The notes beneath the pieces are model-generated. The model was not told where the DNA came from. It ran no database searches and saw only the letters and a list, made by a program, of their open reading frames with translations. The position numbers and the translations under genes were made by a program. A stretch of 64,000 nucleotides of DNA, taken from Riptortus pedestris (taxonomy: Eukaryota; Arthropoda; Insecta; Hemiptera; Alydidae). The DNA lies in contig CM032228.1 in NCBI GenBank assembly GCA_019009955.1, positions 71,664,001 to 71,728,000 of the forward strand, given 5' to 3'. This document shows positions 11,305 to 22,262 of this stretch, piece by piece (positions within the stretch are counted from its first letter, which is position 1; the number at the start of each line of letters is the position of its first letter).

Positions 11305-11765
11305 TAAACAAAAAGTCCATCACACAGGGGCTGCATAAACTATACAGATTTCCCATGTGTTGGTAAAACACACTATTGATCTCATGTCATCATACATTCT
11401 CCATTTCTAAATAAAAAGCCAATGAGTAGAAGAGGGGTGGCTGACAGAAGTGGGGTTTACTGAAGGCTGAAAACAATGTACAAAGTACAAATAACTCGCT
11501 TAATATTTAAGTTCCAAAAAAGTATATAGGACAACAATTATAGAACATCAATAGTTCAACAAAATTTGTTCATAACATTTTTCGATCTGACACATAATAA
11601 CGTAGGCATTTTGAATTCCCCACCCTCTAAACTCCCTCTTCCCCCTCTATTCCAGGACAGATGTCAGCCATCAACGAATATAATCTTTAGTATTGAGTGA
11701 AATGCTTAAATATTGAGTATGATATGGACCAAATAAACATTTACAAGTTGAGAACATAAACTGTG
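11305..11765 (+). mobile_element. Helentron-like element, decayed 5' half
   Basis: Begins AAAAGTCCATCACACAGGGG, CTGCATAAACTATACAGATT, TCCCATGTG, clearly the hairpin/subterminal end. Continues with the AAGTGGGGTTTACTGAAGGC block and TTTTCGATCTGACACATAAT. Confidence 0.65.
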
Positions 11766-11974
11766 AATTGACTAATTGACCTATTGGTTTTTGGGAAACA
11801 TGCACATAAGAATATTGTTTATTTTGATATTTAGAGTAACAAAATATCAACATAAACAGATAAAGTTATCAAAATTTAAAAATAAAGTTTTGTTATATGC
11901 ACATACGTCATAACAAATTATAAACAAGACATACACTTAACCTATAGAAGAGTCAACAATTCTAGGAGGCACAA

Positions 11975-12700
11975 ATGATTGAACCAAACTCAGTATCTGA
12001 GTTAGCGTCAACACCTATTAAAGCTGAACTACACGCTATACTTCTATCTCTAGAAAACCTCCAAAATGTTCAAAATCGCCAAATAATTTTATTTTCGGAC
12101 TCTCTAAGTTCTTTACTCTCTTTAAAAAACATATATTCCACTCATCCTATTATAACAAACATTTTTGAACACATTCAAAATCAACAAAATCACATAACAT
12201 TGGTGTGGCTACCAGGACATCAGAATATTGGACGAAGCACTGAAGTTGACATGCTCGCAAAACTAACGACAAAAAACACCAATACTGACATTAAAAAAAT
12301 AACATCGGACGACCTACAAAACTACATTAAAACTAACATACTCCAAGAATGGCAACATGACTGGTTACTAACAGACAACAAACTGAGACAAATTAAAACT
12401 ACAGTTAAGACATGGAGTGACAAATTTGAGGTATTTACACGGAGAGACGAAGTAGTCCTTACGAGACTACGTATAGGTCATTCTTTCCTTACCCATGGTT
12501 ACCTATTTCAAAAGAAAAGAATGCCTAACTGCAATGTGTGTAATGCTCCGCTTACAATAAAACACATACTAACAGACTGCAAAAGACGTGACCATCTAAA
12601 GATCCCTCATGACTTACACGACTTACTTACTGAAGGTAGCCCACACATACCCATAATACTCCAACATTTACATGATATTAACATATACTCACAAATTTAG
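11975..12700 (+). CDS. Retrotransposon ORF2 C-terminus: RNase H plus CCHC knuckle (fragment)
   Basis: 241 codons from the first ATG, and the frame is open back to a TAG at 11963. RNase H degrades RNA in the RNA:DNA hybrid after reverse transcription. Catalytic residues visible are E18 (KAELHAILLSL), D42 (LFSDSLSSLLSL) and D92, in the run VWLPGHQNIGRSTEVDMLAK. The first catalytic Asp, in the usual opening strand, is missing because the element is truncated. A zinc-knuckle CNVCNAPLTIKHILTDC (C-x2-C-x7-H-x4-C) near residue 185-205 is typical of I/Jockey ORF2 C-termini. It is a remnant, since no reverse transcriptase is present. Confidence 0.75.
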   Translation: MIEPNSVSELASTPIKAELHAILLSLENLQNVQNRQIILFSDSLSSLLSLKNIYSTHPIITNIFEHIQNQQNHITLVWLPGHQNIGRSTEVDMLAKLTTKNTNTDIKKITSDDLQNYIKTNILQEWQHDWLLTDNKLRQIKTTVKTWSDKFEVFTRRDEVVLTRLRIGHSFLTHGYLFQKKRMPNCNVCNAPLTIKHILTDCKRRDHLKIPHDLHDLLTEGSPHIPIILQHLHDINIYSQI

Positions 12701-12780
12701 AATTGTTACATTTTAAAATCCTTTTTAATCCTTCTTAAATTAAATATTTTAAATTCCAGCTAAACCGTTTTACTGTATGT

Positions 12781-12912
12781 TTATGTGCGTGTGTGTGTGT
12801 GTATTTGCGCGTGTGTTTGTGTGTGCGTGCGTGTGAGTGTGTGTGCCTGCACGCGTGTGCGTACGTGTGCATGCGAGAGTGAGTGTGTATGCATGTTTGA
12901 ATGTGTGATAAA
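12781..12912. repeat. GT-rich cryptic microsatellite
   Basis: Imperfect (TG)n with TGCG and TGAG variants, lying in the 3' UTR of the retrotransposon. The minus-strand His-rich frame across it is an artefact of the repeat. Confidence 0.85.
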
Positions 12913-13385
12913 GAAAGTGAGAGCATATGATTGTAAATATTTTAGGTGTTAGAAATCTTCATTTTATTTACATACTAATTTATATTTATTTGATTTTAGT
13001 TTAGTTTTTATCCATTGAAATTATATAATTGTTTACGTAATTTTATTAGTCTTTACAGTTTTTGTTTTTGAACTTAATGATTTTGTTTTTATTTATTTAT
13101 TTTATTTGTTATTTTGTGTTTATTGTTGTTTTTCGTTGTTTGGTTATTTGATTTCGTTCTATTATTTAGTTGAGTTTTATTTAGTTGTGTTTCGTTATAT
13201 TGTTGCGTTCTGTTATTTAGTCGAGTTTTGTTATTTGTTTGTGTTCTTATTTTGTATTATTTAATTTTTTCTTGTTTCTATTTTCATTTTGTATTTTGCT
13301 TATGTAAATTGTTTTTGTTGTTTTTTATGAGCAATATCGCCTCGCTGCGAACGCTCCAAAATAAAATAAATAAATAAATATTAAA

Positions 13386-16300
13386 TAAGAAGCTATATTA
13401 ACATTTTTCGGTAAAAACACAGGATTGGAGGTTGTAAGGGAGTCCAGAAATGAATGTGTAATAGTTCACTCACCACAAATGAATATAACAACAATTGCTT
13501 AATTTTCATTAAGAGTAAGTTTTGTCATATAACAATGTATAAATCAAGTAATTTACATAAAATTATTGTTATAATCGACAAATTATTCCATTATATAAAT
13601 TTATTAAAATTGTACTTCATATTGATAAATTATGACGACAAACCTGAACTTTTCAATTCCATGTTAATTTTATAACACCAGTAACAGGCAGCGGAAGAGC
13701 AAAGTACATTGCCACTCCCTCCAAAAAATATTAATTAATACCTTATTTTAAACCACGAAAATTATTGGAACATAAATTTTCAGTATTGTGAAGATAATTT
13801 AATATAGAATTGTTAACATAATTTAATTTAAAGAGAACTGAAATCTTAAATAGGTTAGCTAAGCTGAGATTAGGGAGGCATGGGAAGCCTCCTCACAGTG
13901 TGGACCTTACACCATTGTTAGCTATTTAAGTTACTAGATTCTTTTTACAATTACGAATACTTTAATATTCTGAGTGAATGCATAATCAAGCACATTGAGA
14001 CTGGGACAATTTGAAGTGAGTAGAAATTATTTTATTGTAACAGGAAAAATTATACAACTACTTGTTTATACAGGTTAGTGTCAGACATATTATGGTGGGA
14101 ATGCACATATAAATTTATTATATGTTTACACTTGCCATTTTATACTTATACTTTTAGTAATGTAGTGTTAATCTCAGAAATATAAATTCCATTAATTCTC
14201 ATAAATAAATAATTTACAAGGATGAATACTGGGAGAGCGAGAGTTCAGGAGGAGTACTGAACATGCTATGTACAACTAGTAAAAAATGGTATTTTTTAAT
14301 TTTATATTTATTAAAAATTACAACTGAAATAATTACACCACTACAAAGACAGTTAATTTTATTATTCAAAACATTTTTGAATAATAAAATTAATTTAATT
14401 AAGATGAGACTAAAGCTCAATCATCAGTGAAACTCCTAGAAGCTTACCGGGAACCCAAAGTCTACTGAATTGTACTTTCTACTTTGGTTTTTTAAAGTTT
14501 TTTTTTCATACTTTGGACAGTCTGTTATAATAATTTTGCTTCTTTATCTCGTTTTTAATCCATTCACAATGAGCAGCAAAATTGATATAATGGGGTGCTT
14601 AAATAGTATATATTTTTTGTCACGGGGAAAAGGGTAAGAGTTACATACATCATCATATATTAACAATGGCCAACATTTTCCATCCAAAAATAAAAGTAAT
14701 AAACAATGAAGTTACATGTCAGTTTCAAACTGAAGATGAATTTTGTAATAATGATCAAGAAAAAATATATTATTTAACATGTGATGAAGCATTCCCTTAC
14801 AATTTTTGTTATTACAGACCATCTAGCATTGGTGTCTAGAGTAAAAATTAATCAAGGCAATGATAGCGATTCCAATATATTGAGAATGTAAAAATAAGTC
14901 TGCTTTATGAAAATAAGGCTAATCGGAAAATAAAAATAATATATTTGGTAGAAGGAAATTCAATGGCATTGTCATTAAGCTTGTTGACTCCAAGGATTAT
15001 AACTTAAATAAACTACAGTTCCTGTAGACTAAAGAATATGACACACCCTTGTTGTTCATGGCTGTAATTTCAATGAGCCTATAATAAGGAAACAAAACAA
15101 ATCAATTGGAATCAGACAATAAGAGAAAAAACAAAAAGATTACACTTAAGATTTCCAAAAGCAACAAATCAATGAGTTCATACCAAATATCTGAAATAAC
15201 CATCAACTGACACAACAGATAACTCATAATTGGGGGAAAACATTTAATTATTGATAATTATGATTGGTATACCTAAAACAAAATTTAAAAAATAATAGCA
15301 AACCAATTTGTGGATCCATAATGGGGAGGCAGTATTGTATAAAATGAAAAAAAAAAAAAATTATATTCTTTAGATCTCAGAAAAAGTAAATAAATCCACA
15401 AATTATAAGAACATAATCTAATAAATGGGAATTAACTGCTAAAATCTATCAATGAAAATACTGTAAGGTATAACTCATCACAATAGGCCATTCCATGTAA
15501 AATAGTCTTACCTTTATGTTAATAAAATATCAGTTTGGTTTCTCTTTTAGTTTAAAGTTAAACCATTGATAGGAAAAACTACTACAGACAGAATTTAAGG
15601 GTCATTACACCACTATAGGCCCTTTAATAAAACATATATCATGCAGAATAATATGCAATTTGGCTTTAAGTTACTAAAATAAAGGCATAATAACTGCCAG
15701 ATTTTCCATTTAGTTTAATGTCAAGCTAGTGACAAGAAAAATAACTACAAAACATGTTGAGTACAATAAAAACACAAAATGTTGTTTAATAGGCTCTGGA
15801 GCCTTTTCCGGACTGAATCACATTCTTCATGGCAAATATATAATATTATCAATCAACATACGTTTTTTAAATGCATTCAAATAACTTTAACATGCTCTAA
15901 AGGCTAAAGTTTTCTTTTGTGAAAATAAAAAATTATCTTATTCATGCAATTAAAATTTCTGGCTTAAAATTTAGTTAATAATGAATGACAGATTATTAGT
16001 TCAAAGTAAAAATATGGTAAAGGATGTGATTCATGTGGCTCACAGTTATTATAGCACTAAATTACAGGTCAAAACCTATTTATTTATTACTTACAGTATT
16101 TAATTCATGGGGACAAGGAGATTTTCCTGATAGTAAAGACATAATATACAAAAATTGAGAAAGAAACAATATTTTAATAACAACAGATATCTGTAGATTT
16201 TTAACAACTTTTTTTTTTACCTATAACAATCTTTAAATACTATTCATCCGCCATGTTGCTTAGTAATCTGTTATCAATCCATCAGCTGTACTCAAAACAA

Positions 16301-16439
16301 AACAATAACCCTCCCATCGCCTCTCATGTGGTTATAAGATGATAAAACCTCTTGCACCTTCCGTACTTTTTACTAACAATAAAAATTATAGTTCAGTTAA
16401 CATCTAACTGTAAGAATGAAAAGCTTGAAAACATTTTTT
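13386..16439. other. AT-rich intergenic DNA with no recognised gene
   Basis: Contains a 19-bp hairpin at 14353-14393 and a 58-codon frame at about 14665-14838 that reads like unrelated low-information peptide. No repeat ends were identified. Confidence 0.4.
14353..14393. repeat. Perfect 19-bp inverted repeat, 3-nt loop
   Basis: TTAATTTTATTATTCAAAA, loop CAT, then its exact complement. Could be a small fold-back element or a transcript hairpin; no T-run terminator logic applies here. Confidence 0.85.
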
Positions 16440-16668
16440 TTTAAATTTATTTATTAACCACTTTATCCTACTATGGCTAATTGGGACGGGCTATCTAAAG
16501 GTTTTCACCCTTTTCTAGCCAGGGTGGGACTAAGTATTTTAATTAATGAGTTCGTCACTAAATAAATTCCTATTTGCCCAGGCGGGAATCGAACTCGCCA
16601 CTCTAGGTTTACTATGTGAGATTAAAGCCAACTCTTTAATTCACATGGCTAACCTGAGCCCCCAACAT
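16440..16668 (-). mobile_element. tRNA-derived SINE (family 2, copy A)
   Basis: On the minus strand: GGGCTCAGGTTAGCCATGTG (A-box-like head), then GAGTTCGATTCCCGCC, a textbook B box, then a body AAATAGGAATTTATTTAGTG. The tail runs into A/T-rich sequence. The body is shared with 43445-43640. Confidence 0.7.
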
Positions 16669-17224
16669 TTGTTTGAATGATTAGTTCTAAAGGAATGAGC
16701 TTCTCAATATCAAAAATACCGTATTCCTTTACTAATTATTACTTTTTCATTAAGTTATTATGCCTTACCTTTTTTCTGAATTTTCCGTTTAGAACTAATT
16801 TTATAATTGGCTAAAAAATCAAGTCAATTAAAAAGGATGGTGTAAAATAATAGGATCACTATCCTTCACTTGTTCATAACAAACTGAAAAGGATAATAAA
16901 GTTTTAAACTAACTAAACATGACAATTTTATATTTTTAAAAATCCTTCAACAGTAGCCAATACTGCAAAATTATTTACAATTGTACAGCAATTAAAAATA
17001 GTTTAATATTATTTTACAGATTGAAGACTTTTATTGAACTTCTTTCCAAACTTTTACTAGTTCATTATCACCTCCGCTGTACTTATCACTGTGTACAAAG
17101 ACAATGTTTAAAGTTAATCTATTAGTAAATTACACTTAATTAAATTATTAGTCAGAATTATATTTTAATTTCATCCTGATTCGCAAAAAAATTGTTGTTA
17201 TTACTACTCTAGATTAGGAGTAGA

Positions 17225-17475
17225 GCATGTGAGTAGGGGCTTTGAATGTCATATTCAGAAATAAATTCCCGCTAAGAGACTAAGTTAGGACGAGAGCAAT
17301 TAACAGGCCGACAGTTCAGTGCAGGAAGCGGGGAATGAAAGCAGCAATTCCAGAATAGTGATGTGTGAATGCCCAGAGCCGGAGTATTCTGGTTGGTTCA
17401 AAGTGGGCTTTTGCCTGACCAGGTGTTTTTTTTTTTGGATTATTTTCTTTTTAAACTGAGACCCAGCTGTCCAAA
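17225..17475. other. GC-richer unassigned block
   Basis: GC-richer than its surroundings (CCCGCTAAGAGACTAAGTTA ... GAATGCCCAGAGCCGGAGTA). No frame or repeat end is recognised. It could be an LTR or promoter relic. Confidence 0.25.
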
Positions 17476-17487
17476 GCGCAGTTGTAA

Positions 17488-17610
17488 CTATTGATTTCCC
17501 TCAGGGGAAATCAGCTATTGAGGTTGTACTCATGACGCGATTGTCGAAATTTTTCTTCAAATGTCCATCGATCCTACCCAGGAGATGACGAAAATGAGGT
17601 CCGTTCAAAA

Positions 17611-17668
<58 letters not shown>
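17488..17668 (-). mobile_element. Helentron-like element, 3' end plus (TA)n only
   Basis: TGATTTCCCTCAGGGGAAAT palindrome, the TATTGAGGTTGTACTCATGA block, CCATCGATCCTACCCAGGAG and (TA)n to 17668. At the (TA)n the sequence switches to an unrelated repeat. Confidence 0.75.
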
Positions 17669-17670
<2 letters not shown>

Positions 17671-17830
17671 TAGCTCAGATACCCGGCTTCGCTCGGGAAT
17701 TCATTTGAGGCTGAATGGTGATGGTATTCTTTTTGGCAAGGCTTTACTTTGCACAATATTTTGACATTTACCCGTCCCAGTGTTTAGTGTAAATACCCGT
17801 CGTTTCTGTGGATTTGTTAATAATAAAATT
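17669..17830 (+). repeat. Unclassified dispersed repeat starting ACTAGCTCAGATACCCGGCT
   Basis: Starts exactly at the end of a (TA)n tract and carries CCCGGCTTCGCTCGGG, a palindrome-like motif that I associate with dispersed repeats next to TA runs in many invertebrate genomes. Class and end are not determined. Confidence 0.4.
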
Positions 17831-18103
17831 AATATTTTATTTAATACTTCACTGTCCTCCATATTGTCATATTTCCCGTTTCCTGTGCATTATGCAGATT
17901 TAAATTATTAAGGACAAAATATTATAATAATATATTATAATTTGAATTAATTTTTCCAGGTGAGGTACCTGGTAGTTTATATTGAAAAGAATTGTTGAGC
18001 AAATTTCTCTAAATAACAAAATAAACAACTTTTGTTAAGTGCATATTTGCCGAAACCCCAATAGGAAACGAAGTATCATTTTAAAGTATCCATTCATATT
18101 TTT

Positions 18104-18240
18104 AGCAGATTTCCCTTAAGGGAAATCAGCTATTGAGGTCGTACTCAAGCCGACATTCGTCGTGACGCGATTTTTGACCTTTTTCTTCAAATGTCCATCG
18201 ATCCTACCCAGGAGTTGACGAAAATGAGGTCCGTTCAAAA

Positions 18241-18284
<44 letters not shown>

Positions 18285-19037
18285 CTGTTACCGCTCTAGC
18301 GGTTGCAATTTTTGTTTAATCGTTACCAAACTTGATATTTAGTCATTTTATGTAAAAAGAAAGATCAAGTTCGTTAACGGCTGAAATCGGACCACGGGGA
18401 GGGGGAGTTTAGAGGGGAGGATTTTCGAAAGTTCGAAATATCTCCGTTTCTATACTTCGGATCGAAAAATTGTACAGAATCAATCTTATTACAAATTAAA
18501 TTTGCTATAAATATTGTTAAATACATTTATTCTCTATCTTGAATATTAACCGAGATATTTGCATTTTTCAATTTTCTGGCCTCAGCAAACCCCCACTTCT
18601 GCTTATGTTACAAAAACAATACTCGGCTGTATAATAAACCACATCATTCGTAGCTTAAATATCAAATATTGTTTTGAAGAGACATTTATTATACGAGATA
18701 CATGTTCTGGTGAACCCCTCCCCCCTTCTTAAGTTTTAGGGTTACTTAAATTTGATTGATTGAGATAAACATTATTCTGATTCATTATAAATTATAGTAC
18801 TAGGTAAAGTAAATAGTTTCCAATCAAATTAATACGTTATATTCAGATACATTACAGTAATTGTTTTTCTTTCCGGTAAGAAGTTGGTTGTTTACGTTTC
18901 AGATGCTTTCTGTTGGGAGGTTTCTTATTATCGTTTGTATTCACTTAATATTCACGGTGGAGTTGTGTTACTGGTATGTAGATTTATCTATTCTTAAAAT
19001 CTGCTTAGTTTACGCAGTCCCTGCGTGACGGACTTTT
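18104..19037 (-). mobile_element. Helentron-like tandem array, copy 1
   Basis: About 934 bp. Left end AGCAGATTTCCCTTAAGGGA; the left block differs from copies 2 and 3 (GTCGTACTCAAGCCGACATT). The right end CTGCGTGACGGACTTTT runs directly into copy 2. From about 18380 to the end it is identical by eye to copy 2. The usual CACGTGGG part of the 5' subterminal repeat is lost. Confidence 0.85.
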
Positions 19038-19966
19038 AGCAGATTTCCCTTAAGGGAAATCAGCTATTGAGGTTGTACTCATGACGGAATTTTCGAAATT
19101 TTTCTTCAAATGTCCATATATCCTACCTAGTAGATGACGAAAATGAGGTCCGTTCAAAACTGTATATATATATATATATCTCTATATATATATATATATA
19201 TATAGATATTTGTCTGTTACCGCTCTAGAGGTCGCAATTTTTGTTTGATCGTTACCAAACTCGATATTTAGTCGTTTTATGTAAAAAGAAAGATCAAGTT
19301 CGTTAACGGCTGAAATCGGACCACGGGGAGGGGGAGTTTAGAGGGGAGGATTTTCGAAAGTTCGAAATATCTCCGTTTCTATACTTCGGATCGAAAAATT
19401 GTACAGAATCAATCTTATTACAAATTAAATTTGCTATAAATATTGTTAAATACATTTATTCTCTATCTTGAATATTAACCGAGATATTTGCATTTTTCAA
19501 TTTTCTGGCCTCAGCAAACCCCCACTTCTGCTTATGTTACAAAAACAATACTCGGCTGTATAATAAACCACATCATTCGTAGCTTAAATATCAAATATTG
19601 TTTTGAAGAGACATTTATTATACGAGATACATGTTCTGGTGAACCCCTCCCCCCTTCTTAAGTTTTAGGGTTACTTAAATTTGATTGATTGAGATAAACA
19701 TTATTCTGATTCATTATAAATTATAGTACTAGGTAAAGTAAATAGTTTCCAATCAAATTAATACGTTATATTCAGATACATTACAGTAATTGTTTTTCTT
19801 TCCGGTAAGAAGTTGGTTGTTTACGTTTCAGATGCTTTCTGTTGGGAGGTTTCTTATTATCGTTTGTATTCACTTAATATTCACGGTGGAGTTGTGTTAC
19901 TGGTATGTAGATTTATCTATTCTTAAAATCTGCTTAGTTTACGCAGTCCCTGCGTGACGGACTTTT
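19038..19966 (-). mobile_element. Helentron-like tandem array, copy 2 (chimera)
   Basis: 929 bp. Left block and the sequence just right of (TA)n (CTCTAGAGGTCGC) match copy 3; everything from GTTAACGGCTGAAATCGG onward matches copy 1. It joins copy 3 with the same ACTTTTAGCAG junction. Confidence 0.85.
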
Positions 19967-20088
19967 AGCAGATTTCCCTTAAGGGAAATCAGCTATTGAG
20001 GTTGTACTCATGACGGAATTTTCGAAATTTTTCTTCAAATGTCCATATATCCTACCTAGTAGATGACGAAAATGAGGTCCGTTCAAAA

Positions 20089-20130
<42 letters not shown>

Positions 20131-20563
20131 ATATATATATATATATATAGATATTTGTCTGTTACCGCTCTAGAGGTCGCAATTTTTGTTTGATCGTTAC
20201 CAAACTCGATATTTAGTCGTTTTATGTAAAAAGAAAGATCAAGTTCGTTAGAGGGGAGGATTTTCGAAAATTCGAAATATCTCCGTTACTATACGTCGCA
20301 TCGAAAACTTTCAGAATCAATCTTATTGCAAATTAAATTTACTATAAATATTGTTATATACATGTATTCCCTATCTTGAATATTAACCGAGATATTTGCA
20401 TTTTTATTAAATATGGGCCGATAACTGATTTTTGAATTTTCCCGCCAAAAGCTAATTCGCCCTTTCGCCGTAACTGTTCGGCACTCGTATGGAGATTTCT
20501 CTTTCGTATAACTTCACGTGGGAAATCTGCTTAGTTTACGCAGCCCCTGCGTGACGGACTTTA
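19967..20563 (-). mobile_element. Helentron-like tandem array, copy 3 (short subfamily)
   Basis: About 597 bp. Right part is the short type: ATATGGGCCGATAACTGATT, CCCGCCAAAAGCTAATTCGC, then an intact CACGTGGGAAATCTGCTTAG and CTGCGTGACGGACTTT end. (TA)n is interrupted by CTATATA. Confidence 0.85.
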
Positions 20564-21194
20564 TTATATATCCATCCTATTATTCCAATAGGAAACGATG
20601 TATCATCATATTTGTCTGTTACCGTTCTAGCGGTCGCAATTATTGTTTAATCGTTACCAAACTCGATATTTAGTCGTTTTATGTAAAAAGAAAGCTCAAG
20701 TTCGTTAATGGCTGGAATCGAGCCAGAGGGAGGGGGGGGGTTTAGAGGGGAGGATTTTGGAAAATTCGAAATATCTCCGTTACCATAGGTCGGATCGAAG
20801 AATTGTATAGAACCAATCTTATTGCACATTAAATTTACTATAAATATTGATATACATTTATTCACCAACTTGAATATTAACCGAGATATTTGCATTTTTC
20901 AGCCATCAGCAAACCGCCACTTCTACTCATGTTACGCAAACAATACTCTGCTACATAATAGAACACATTATTTGAAGTCTAAATACCAAAAATTGCATTT
21001 AAAAGACCTTTGTTATACGAGATACATGCAAATATGTTCTGGTGACCCCCCCCCCTTCTTAAGTTTTTGAACTACTTAAATTTGATTGACTGAGATAAAA
21101 ATTATTCTGATTCACTATAAATAACAGTACTAATTATAGTAAATTGTTTTCAATCAAATTAATAAGTTATATTCAGATATATTACAGTAATTGT

Positions 21195-21641
21195 TTTTTT
21201 CTGTAATCGTTGAATAATGGTAACATTACTAAACTGAAATGAGTGAAGAAAGTGAAACATTTTGCAATAGAGTGAAGAAAGTGAATTGCCTTACTAATTA
21301 TTAATAAGTATAAATTAAAAAATAATTTGAAGTTGGAAATTAAATGGTTTTAAATGTTTCTTAACATTGTAAGAATTTATTTTAACAAAATAAATTGAAA
21401 TGTGAATGAATTATTGGTGGAAATAATCAATATATTTTAAAATTTAAATATAATAATAATTACCTTCCTTGTTTATAACTGCACTACTTCACAATCATCA
21501 CTAGTTGTTTTATAACTATGCTTATTACCTTTCACAACCATGCTTATAACCTACCAACAACATACCATAATCTTCACAACAACCTAATTTTGTTCATATT
21601 CTGGTTAGATCTGATCATGTATTACACGATTACAGAAAAAA
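21195..21641. mobile_element. Small inverted-repeat element (MITE-like) nested in a Helentron-like copy
   Basis: Termini TTTTTTCTGTAATCGT (21195-21210) and its exact complement (21626-21641) enclose about 415 bp of non-coding AT-rich DNA. The position is absent from sister copies. The target duplication is uncertain because of T/A runs. Confidence 0.5.
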
Positions 21642-21645
21642 TTTA

Positions 21646-21775
21646 ATATTACACATGTGACGAAAGTAGAATTTACAACTCTCGTGAAATTAACACACTC
21701 GCTTCGCTCGTTCGCTGGGTAAACGTTTCACTCGAGTTGTAAAATGATCTATACTTTCGTCACTTGTATAATAAA
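21646..21775. repeat. Imperfect long stem (fold-back repeat)
   Basis: TGTGACGAAAGTAG with TTTACAACTC on one side pairs with GAGTTGTAAAATGATCTATA and CTTTCGTCAC on the other. CGCTTCGCTCGTTCGCT lies in the loop region. Confidence 0.5.
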
Positions 21776-22008
21776 TAACTATTCTTTCCGGTGTGAGGCG
21801 GCCACCAACCCGTTTGCTTCATTTCTAACCTAACGCTTCCTGTCGGCAGGTATTGAAATTGGATGAAACATTTCTTATTTCCGTTTGTATTTATTCAAGG
21901 TGGTGTTGTGCTAGCAGTATGCAAATTTATCTATTACTAAGCTTCACGAGGGAAATCTGCTTAGTTAACGGAGCCCCTGCGTGACGTACTTTTTTAAGTG
22001 TGAGTTGT

Positions 22009-22262
22009 TTAAATTTTAGGATTGTTTGAGAAGTGCTGCATGTTAACCGGTGGCGGGTTAAGGGGTTGGGGTAGAGAAAACCAAAGAAGAAAACAGAAGA
22101 AACTTGAGGATAGATAAGAAGAAAAAGATAAGTATGCCAACCCAGGTCTTGGGAAAGGCTCAGGGGTAGGGGAAGGCGAGTGTTGATTGGCTGAGAGGGG
22201 CGTGCCTTCTCCAGCCAATAATACCTCCCCCAACCGCTCAAGACCTGCACTATATAAAGCCA
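22009..22262 (+). promoter_or_regulatory. TATA-box promoter-like block, possible LTR or transposon promoter
   Basis: GC-rich stretch with GATTGGCTG and AGCCAAT (both CCAAT-box orientations) and TATATAAAGC at 22251. No open frame follows on the plus strand, and the minus-strand frames here are compositional. May belong to the decayed retroelement to its right. Confidence 0.3.

Larger units (their letters stand above)
11945..13385 (+). mobile_element. I-clade-like non-LTR retrotransposon, 5'-truncated
   Basis: Only the end of ORF2 (RNase H plus zinc knuckle), a T/G-rich 3' UTR and a (TAAA)n tail after GCGAACGCTCCAAAATAAAA are present. Truncation at the 5' side is usual for target-primed reverse transcription. 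The frame is open to its stop, so the insertion is fairly young. The exact 5' junction could not be fixed; no target duplication was identified. Confidence 0.7.
20607..21991 (-). mobile_element. Helentron-like element, 3' end missing, carrying insertions
   Basis: Starts at TTTGTCTGTTACCGTTCTAG (no palindrome or TA tract) and ends GGGAAATCTGCTTAGTTAAC then CCCCTGCGTGACGTAC. Compared with the 18 kb copies it carries extra DNA at about 21200-21785 between CAGTAATTG(T)n and CTTTCCGGTG. Confidence 0.75.

Noticed and set aside
12735..12926. His/Thr-rich minus-strand frame
   Set aside because: Produced entirely by the GT-rich microsatellite in the retrotransposon 3' UTR.
14665..14838. 58-codon frame beginning MANIFHPKIKVINNEV
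   Set aside because: Short, no recognised domain, no splice or promoter context; chance frames of this size are frequent here.
17561..17764. Tyr-Ile repeat peptide
   Set aside because: Translation of the (TA)n tract and its flanks.
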